DNA of 32,598 nucleotides, from positions 1-32,598 of the forward strand of contig DQTL01000282.1 in NCBI GenBank assembly GCA_015662775.1, given 5' to 3'. The position numbers and the translations under genes are program-made. The notes beneath the pieces were generated by a model. The model searched no databases. It worked only from the letters and a program-made list of their open reading frames with translations, and was not told the DNA's origin. The DNA comes from Lutibacter sp. (lineage in GTDB: Bacteria > Bacteroidota > Bacteroidia > Flavobacteriales > Flavobacteriaceae). Below, one piece after another: positions 27,199-32,598 of this stretch; the first letter of the stretch is position 1; every line of letters starts with the position of its first letter.

Positions 27199-27229
27199 CA
27201 AATGTAAAACAATTATTTTTAATATCAAA
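27199..27229 (-). promoter_or_regulatory. Promoter of the ribosomal-protein operon
   Basis: TTTG (27229-27226), exactly 19 nt, then TACATTTG (27206-27199). This is a near-perfect match to the Bacteroidota housekeeping consensus. Transcription would begin near 27192, leaving a leader of about 70 nt before rpsL. Confidence 0.8.
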
Positions 27230-27331
27230 TATGTTTTGAACTATTTTTTATGAGTCTTTTAAACTGTATTTTAGCCAATATATTTTTTCACAAACAACAA
27301 TGACATTACAACAAAAAATAGTTGTCACACC

Positions 27332-28999
27332 TTGAAAAACACTCCTTTCATATATATCTATTTATTTCTTACTTTGGTACAGCCTACTTATTCTCAAGCT
27401 AAAAAGGTTTTAATCATTAGTGGTTCTGAAATAAATTCTGACAGAATCATACAGCAGATAGACTACAATAAGATAATTACTCATGATAGTATTTATTTTA
27501 AAGAAATTAAGAATTTTAGAAACAAATTAGATCAACTAGGTTTTATTCAGCACTTTGTAGACAGTGTGTCTAAAAATGACAGCCTTTATTATATTCGTTT
27601 CAACCTTAGTAATGCAATAAAAAAAATAAGGATTTATCATCCTGACATAATTACTGTTTCTAAAATTGTAAATTATAAGATAAAAAAAAGAGAAACATAT
27701 ATTGAAATTCCATTTATTGAATTCTCTTTGTTTATGAATAAAATATCAGAGCATTATCAAAATAACGGGTTTGCTTTTATTAACATAAAGCTCATTAATC
27801 TTAAAAAAAACAACTCACATCTTTCTGGATTTCTAAAGATTGACAAAAACAAGAAAAGGACTATCGACAAGATTATTGTAAAAGGCTACACAAATTTTCC
27901 AAAAACATTTATTAATCGCAAATTTAATCTTCATAGTGGTGATTTATATGATAAAAACAAGATTGCAAGAATTCCTGAAGAATGCAATACAATTGATTTT
28001 GTTTCAGAAATAAAAAGTCCTGAGTTGTTGTATGCAAAAGATAGTACAGTTCTTTATCTCTATCTGAAAAGAGAAAGGAGCAATTATTTTGATGGGATAA
28101 TAGGCTTTAGCAGTTCCAAAGAAAAAAAAGGGATACAATTATATGGAAATATAGATCTTAAAATTAAAAATGCCTTGAATACTGGTGAAAGCATTAAACT
28201 AAAGTGGCTATCTAATCAAAACAAGGCTAAGACGTTAGATTTGACTTTAAAAACTCCATATATATTTAAAACGGCTTTTTCAACTTATTACAAGTTAAAT
28301 ATTCATAAGCAAGACACCTTGTTTTCATCAATTTCTAATTTGCTTGGAGCAGACTACAGAATAACTAAAAACCAAGACATTGGATTTATTATTGAAAGAT
28401 TACAATCTAATAAGACAACTCTTTTAGAACAAAGTGAAATTAGAGATTTCAATTCCTTTTTTTATGGAACAACTTACACCTACAGTAAACCATATAATCA
28501 TGTTGTTTTTAACACCAAAACATATCTCAATAGTCAAGTTAGTCAAGGCAATCGAAATGGTTTAACGCAATACAAAATATCTAATAAATTACATTATCTT
28601 TTAATCTTAAATAATAAAAATAATATTTTATTTAAAAACACCACCGAGATACTGCTATCCAAAGATTATATCAAAAATGAGCTTTTTAGAATTGGAGGAA
28701 GTCAAAGCATTCGCGGTTTCGATGAAAATAATTTTCTAAGTACTGGTTACTCTTACTTAAATACAGAATATAACTATCTAACTAGTCCGTACTCCTTTCT
28801 TTCTGGAATATTCGATTTAGGAGTAGTCAACAACAAACTTTTGAACACTACAAGCTACCTATATAGTTTTGGTATAGGCTTTTCTCAAAAAACAAAAATG
28901 GGTCAATTAGGGATTCAATATTTCATTGGAAATACTAACACATCTCCTTTCTCTTTTTCTAACTCAAAACTTCACTTATCAGTTTCACAAAATTTTTAA
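27332..28999 (+). CDS. Omp85-superfamily outer-membrane protein (BamA/TamA-like)
   Basis: 555 residues from a TTG start at 27332. The signal peptide (MKNTPFIYIYLFLTLVQPTYSQA) begins right there and no in-frame ATG exists upstream. A POTRA-like segment at about 185-275 (IDKIIVKGYTNFPKTFINRK) precedes a C-terminal beta-barrel. GGSQSIRGFDENNFLSTGY carries the IRGF motif (460-463) of the loop-6 lid, diagnostic of the superfamily. The final residue is Phe, as in many barrel proteins. It is shorter than true BamA (which has five POTRA domains), so it is a smaller paralogue of unknown substrate. An 11-codon upstream frame ends by overlapping the TTG (see findings). Confidence 0.8.
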   Translation: MKNTPFIYIYLFLTLVQPTYSQAKKVLIISGSEINSDRIIQQIDYNKIITHDSIYFKEIKNFRNKLDQLGFIQHFVDSVSKNDSLYYIRFNLSNAIKKIRIYHPDIITVSKIVNYKIKKRETYIEIPFIEFSLFMNKISEHYQNNGFAFINIKLINLKKNNSHLSGFLKIDKNKKRTIDKIIVKGYTNFPKTFINRKFNLHSGDLYDKNKIARIPEECNTIDFVSEIKSPELLYAKDSTVLYLYLKRERSNYFDGIIGFSSSKEKKGIQLYGNIDLKIKNALNTGESIKLKWLSNQNKAKTLDLTLKTPYIFKTAFSTYYKLNIHKQDTLFSSISNLLGADYRITKNQDIGFIIERLQSNKTTLLEQSEIRDFNSFFYGTTYTYSKPYNHVVFNTKTYLNSQVSQGNRNGLTQYKISNKLHYLLILNNKNNILFKNTTEILLSKDYIKNELFRIGGSQSIRGFDENNFLSTGYSYLNTEYNYLTSPYSFLSGIFDLGVVNNKLLNTTSYLYSFGIGFSQKTKMGQLGIQYFIGNTNTSPFSFSNSKLHLSVSQNF

Positions 29000-29100
29000 C
29001 ACTTTAACGCAACCTTTACTCTTAAATTAATCTTAATAGAGATAAATGGGCATTTATGTTAACATGACATTAACAATTTTATAATATTTTTAAGGAAATA

Positions 29101-29132
29101 CTTGTGTTGTTAACGTTATTTTAAGATATTTG
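29101..29132 (+). promoter_or_regulatory. Promoter of the susC-type gene
   Basis: CTTG (29101-29104), 20 nt, then GATATTTG (29125-29132), one mismatch from TAnnTTTG. A longer reading frame would start at the TTG inside the -7 box (29130), so translation is placed at the ATG at 29160. A TGTTAA/TTAACA inverted repeat (29057-29062 with 29070-29075) lies upstream. Confidence 0.5.
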
Positions 29133-29159
29133 CAGTTAATTAATTCAAATAATTATACA

Positions 29160-32100
29160 ATGAAAACAAAGTTTAATGGAATTTTAACGCTTTTACTAGC
29201 GTTTACGGTGCATTTTGCATTTGCACAAAAGACTGTTTCGGGAACTGTTTCAGATGAATCTGGCGCTCTTCCTGGAGTAAGTGTATTAATTAAAGGTACT
29301 ACAACTGGTACTGAAACTGATTTTGACGGTAAGTACAGCCTTCAAGCTAATGCTGGAGACATTCTTCAGTTTAGTTACATTGGTATGGAAACTACCTCCA
29401 AAACTGTGGGTGCTGCAAGCACTTACAATGTGGTTATGGCTGTGGATGCTGCCAATGTTTTAGATGAGGTTGTTGTAACTGCTTTAGGTATTAAACGTGA
29501 AAAAAAGAGTTTGGGGTATTCAACTCAGAAAGTTAAAGGTGATGCTGTTAGTACAGTTAAAGACGCAAACTTTATGAACTCATTATCAGGTAAAATAGCT
29601 GGTGTAGACTTAAAGAACAGTGGTACAATGGGTGGATCAACTAACGTCGTTATTCGTGGTTATTCTTCAATGTACGGAAACAATCAAGCTTTATTTGTTA
29701 TTGATGGTGTTCCAATTAGTAACGAAAACACAACAGATAGAGATGCACGAACTGGTAGAGGTGGTTATGACTATGGAAATGCTTCTCAGGATATTAACCC
29801 TGATGATATTGCCTCTGTCAATATCCTTAAAGGTGGTGCAGCAACAGCGTTGTACGGTTCTAGAGCTGCTAATGGAGTAGTTATCATTACTACAAAAAAA
29901 GGAAAGTCAAGAAAAAAAGGATTAGGAGTTACTGTAAATTCTTCAATGACATTTAACAACTATAATCCTGATACATTTGCAGTTTATCAAGATCAATATG
30001 GTGCTGGTTATTATGATGGATGGCACCCAGGTGGTTTCTATTTAGAAGATCAAGATGGGGATGGTATTGATGAAAAATATGTTCTTTCTGACTGGGATGG
30101 GTCTTATGGTATTGTTAAATTTGATGAGAATTTGATGGTTCACCAATGGGATTCATTTTATCCTGAATTAACTGAAACTTACGGGAAAGCTTCTCCTTGG
30201 TTAGCTGGTAAAAGTGGCCCTTCTTCAATTTTTGAAACAGGAACTACTATGTTTAATAGTTTTGCTATAGATGGTAATAATGAAAAAGGTTCTTTTAGAT
30301 TAAGTTATACTAAATTAGATCAAAAGGGTATTTTAGCAAATAGTGAAATAGGTAGAGATAATGTGAGTTTAGGGGCAACTTATAAACTTAGTGATAAATT
30401 AACAGCGACAGGTAAAGCTACGTTTGTTAAATCTACAGGTCTCGGTCGTTATGGAACTGGATATGATTCAGCAAACCCAATGCAAGGTATGAAACAATGG
30501 TGGCAAACTAATGTTGATATGGCTGCACAGAAAAAAGCTTATTTTGATACTAAGAAAAATATAACATGGAATACTTCTTATATCAATCATGACCTTCACC
30601 CTATATATCATGACAATTTTTACTGGTCAAGATATGAAAATTATCAAAATGATTCAAGAGATCGTTTCTTCGGAAATGCTGCTTTAACCTATGAAATTAC
30701 TGATTGGTTAAGTGTTTTTGGTCGTATTACTACAGATACGTACTCTAGTACACAAGAAGAACGTATTAACAATCACAGTACTGATGTATCTAGATACGAG
30801 GTGTTTACAAATAATTTTACTGAAAACAATTATGATTTAATGTTGCAATTTGATAAAAATTTAACTGAAAAGATTAATTTAAAAGGTGTTTTAGGTTCTA
30901 ATATTATGAGACAAGAATACTCAAGCATGAGATCTTCAACAAACGGCGGAATTAATATTGATCGCCTCTTTTCATTAAAAAATTCAAAAAATTCAATTAA
31001 TGCACCAGCTCAATATAATTATTTGATGGGAGTTAATGGATTTTACGCAAATGCTTCTATTGGTTATGACAACTTGGTGTTCCTAGAAGGATCATTCAGA
31101 CAAGATACTGCATCTACCCTTCCTGCAGATGATAACACATACAGTTATTATGGTGTATCAGGTAGTTTTTTATTCTCTAAATTAATCAATACTGATTTAA
31201 TTCAGTTAGGTAAGTTTAGAGTAGGTTATGCCAAAACAGGTAACGCTGCTAATCCTTTAAGTATATTTAATACGTATGGTCTTAGTACACCTGTCGGAGG
31301 TCAAGCTTCAGCTTCTTTACCGTCAACAAACAATAATAGTAAACTTCAAAACGAAGGATCAACAGAAAAAGAGGTTGGTTTAGAGATGGTGTTTATTAAA
31401 AGAAGGTTAGGATTTGATTTATCATTATATGATAAAATTTCATCAGATCTAATAACACCTATTTCTACAACACCACAAATAGGTTATACAAACCAATGGT
31501 TAAATGCTGGTGAAATTCAAAATAAAGGTGTTGAATTATCTTTATGGGGATCTCCTGTAAAAACCAACAACTTTGAGTGGAAAATTGATCTTAACTGGGG
31601 TAAAAACAATAATGAAGTATTATCATTACCTGAAGGTTTAAAAAATCTACAATTAGCAAGTGTACAAGGTGGTATTTCTATTAATGCTACAGTAGGTCAA
31701 CCTTACGGTACTATCCAAGGTTTTGACTATGTATATGAAGGTGGTCAAAAAGTAATAAAATCTAATGGAGCCTATTTAAAATCTGATACTTCTGATATTG
31801 TTTTAGGAACTTTTCAACCAGAATGGAAAGGTGGACTTAATAACAAGTTTACCTTTAAAAACATCTCTTTTAGTTTCTTAATTGATATGCAAAAAGGAGG
31901 TAGTATTTTCTCTCTTGATACATGGTATGGTATGGGAACAGGTTTATATCCAGAAACTGCTGGGTTAAATGAGTTAGGAAAAGATGTTAGATCTCCAACA
32001 GCTGACGGCGGTGGAATTCTTTTAGACGGTGTCATGGAAGATCCTGACAACCCTGGTACATATATACCTAATACAACAAGAGCTAAATTTGACTACTTTG

Positions 32101-32393
32101 CCAATGCTTATGGTTGGGCAAAAGCTCCTAATGCTCATCATGTATATGATGCAGGATTTATTAAGTTAAGAGAGGTAACTCTTTCTTATGTTGTTCCTCA
32201 AAACTTATTGAAAAATAATTTTATTGAAGGTATTACACTTTCTGTAATTGGGAAGAACTTGTGGATAATCGACAAATCATTGCCTTATGGAGATCCTGAG
32301 GCTGGTTTAAGTTCAGGTAATATTCAAGGTTATCAATCTGGATCTTATCCAACAACTAAAGATTATGGATTTAATGTTAAATTACAATTTTAA
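29160..32393 (+). CDS. SusC/RagA-type TonB-dependent outer-membrane transporter
   Basis: 1077 residues from the ATG at 29160. A signal peptide (MKTKFNGILTLLLAFTVHFA, cleaved near AFAQ) is followed by the N-terminal carboxypeptidase-regulatory-like domain of SusC proteins (LPGVSVLIKGTTTGTETDFD) and the TonB-box region DEVVVTALGIKREKKSLGYS. The plug domain contains VVIRGYSSMYGNNQALFVID and ends at ALYGSRAANGVVIITTKKGK. The large barrel ends in DYGFNVKLQF. A DQDGDGIDE loop near residues 297-305 resembles a Ca-binding EF-type loop. It imports a glycan or peptide substrate, which cannot be told here, together with the SusD-type partner that begins 12 nt later. Confidence 0.92.
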   Translation: MKTKFNGILTLLLAFTVHFAFAQKTVSGTVSDESGALPGVSVLIKGTTTGTETDFDGKYSLQANAGDILQFSYIGMETTSKTVGAASTYNVVMAVDAANVLDEVVVTALGIKREKKSLGYSTQKVKGDAVSTVKDANFMNSLSGKIAGVDLKNSGTMGGSTNVVIRGYSSMYGNNQALFVIDGVPISNENTTDRDARTGRGGYDYGNASQDINPDDIASVNILKGGAATALYGSRAANGVVIITTKKGKSRKKGLGVTVNSSMTFNNYNPDTFAVYQDQYGAGYYDGWHPGGFYLEDQDGDGIDEKYVLSDWDGSYGIVKFDENLMVHQWDSFYPELTETYGKASPWLAGKSGPSSIFETGTTMFNSFAIDGNNEKGSFRLSYTKLDQKGILANSEIGRDNVSLGATYKLSDKLTATGKATFVKSTGLGRYGTGYDSANPMQGMKQWWQTNVDMAAQKKAYFDTKKNITWNTSYINHDLHPIYHDNFYWSRYENYQNDSRDRFFGNAALTYEITDWLSVFGRITTDTYSSTQEERINNHSTDVSRYEVFTNNFTENNYDLMLQFDKNLTEKINLKGVLGSNIMRQEYSSMRSSTNGGINIDRLFSLKNSKNSINAPAQYNYLMGVNGFYANASIGYDNLVFLEGSFRQDTASTLPADDNTYSYYGVSGSFLFSKLINTDLIQLGKFRVGYAKTGNAANPLSIFNTYGLSTPVGGQASASLPSTNNNSKLQNEGSTEKEVGLEMVFIKRRLGFDLSLYDKISSDLITPISTTPQIGYTNQWLNAGEIQNKGVELSLWGSPVKTNNFEWKIDLNWGKNNNEVLSLPEGLKNLQLASVQGGISINATVGQPYGTIQGFDYVYEGGQKVIKSNGAYLKSDTSDIVLGTFQPEWKGGLNNKFTFKNISFSFLIDMQKGGSIFSLDTWYGMGTGLYPETAGLNELGKDVRSPTADGGGILLDGVMEDPDNPGTYIPNTTRAKFDYFANAYGWAKAPNAHHVYDAGFIKLREVTLSYVVPQNLLKNNFIEGITLSVIGKNLWIIDKSLPYGDPEAGLSSGNIQGYQSGSYPTTKDYGFNVKLQF

Positions 32394-32405
32394 AAATTTA
32401 AAACA

Positions 32406-32598
32406 ATGAAAAAATTATTAATAATAACCTTACTAATAGGTATCACATTTTCTTGTGAGAATTTCGAAGGTTGGAATGTCGACGAAATAAATCCAAGTGA
32501 GGTACCTGCTAGCTATTTACTAACTTCTAGTCAGTTTAATTTAGCTAGACGAATGACTGATCAAAGTGTTAATTATAACATTTATAAATTATTACCTC
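32406..32598 (+). CDS. SusD/RagB-type substrate-binding lipoprotein (5' part only)
   Basis: 64 codons are visible, then the window ends. The lipoprotein signal ends ITFSC at Cys17. The next residues, INPSEVPASYLLTSSQFNLA, are typical of SusD-like proteins (the SusD/RagB class with the NP...VP.xxLLT opening). It starts 12 nt after the SusC-type gene, as expected for a SusCD transporter pair on the outer membrane. It sits on the cell surface and hands substrate to the barrel. No polysaccharide enzymes are visible in the window. Confidence 0.85.
   Translation, partial: MKKLLIITLLIGITFSCENFEGWNVDEINPSEVPASYLLTSSQFNLARRMTDQSVNYNIYKLLP

Noticed and set aside
27120-27212. N-terminal extension of rpsL from 27212
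   Set aside because: The start would lie upstream of the promoter -7 box, and the extra 31 residues are absent from the S12 family.
29130-29159. TTG start of the SusC-type gene at 29130
   Set aside because: It lies inside the -7 element. The ATG at 29160 begins a proper signal peptide.
1-32598. CRISPR array, tRNA, rRNA or insertion sequence
   Set aside because: No regular spaced repeats, cloverleaf sequences, rRNA motifs or transposase frames were seen on reading either strand.

Overview
The window is about two thirds A+T. Its genes and signals are those of a member of the Bacteroidota, most likely family Flavobacteriaceae. The evidence is a SusC/SusD pair, carboxypeptidase-regulatory-like outer-membrane proteins, Bacteroidota-type promoters (TTTG, about 19-21 nt, then TAnnTTTG), few Shine-Dalgarno sequences, and a ribosomal-protein operon with no tuf, adk or map. 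No rRNA, tRNA, CRISPR array or insertion sequence was found. I do not name a genus.

Layout. Bases 1-2035 (minus strand, cut by the left edge) encode a large two-domain protein: a KAP-family P-loop NTPase joined to a formylglycine-generating-enzyme-like (FGE/SUMF1, C-type-lectin fold) domain. This is the best candidate here for a poorly described system. Next, all on the minus strand, come parE (topoisomerase IV subunit B), an exported protein with a carboxypeptidase-regulatory-like domain, a small toxin-antitoxin module whose ParE/RelE-type toxin carries a one-base frameshift, and the GTPase-like ATPase ychF. A mono-haem lipoprotein gene (plus strand) converges on an acyl-CoA reductase gene, which follows a small gene of unknown function.

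Bases 10031-27119 (minus strand) hold 32 consecutive translation genes in the order rpsL-rpsG-fusA-rpsJ, then the S10, spc and alpha clusters, ending with rplQ and a clear intrinsic terminator. A near-perfect promoter precedes rpsL. Most intercistronic gaps are under 45 nt, and four are outliers (84-106 nt). Three of the four lie directly upstream of rpsG (S7), rpsH (S8) and rpsD (S4). Those proteins are known autogenous repressors in model bacteria, and each of these gaps can fold into a two-stem RNA. The fourth gap (rpsJ-rplC) carries a tandem simple repeat.

On the plus strand, divergent from rpsL, are an Omp85-superfamily outer-membrane protein, a SusC-type TonB-dependent transporter with its own promoter, and the start of its SusD-type lipoprotein partner, cut by the right edge. 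These look like outer-membrane assembly or uptake functions.

Several intergenic spaces hold short direct or inverted repeats of the kind scattered through flavobacterial genomes. Start codons for rpsL, secY, rpmD, rplD, the mono-haem lipoprotein and SusC were set at internal ATGs because the longer frames begin within promoters or the preceding gene.
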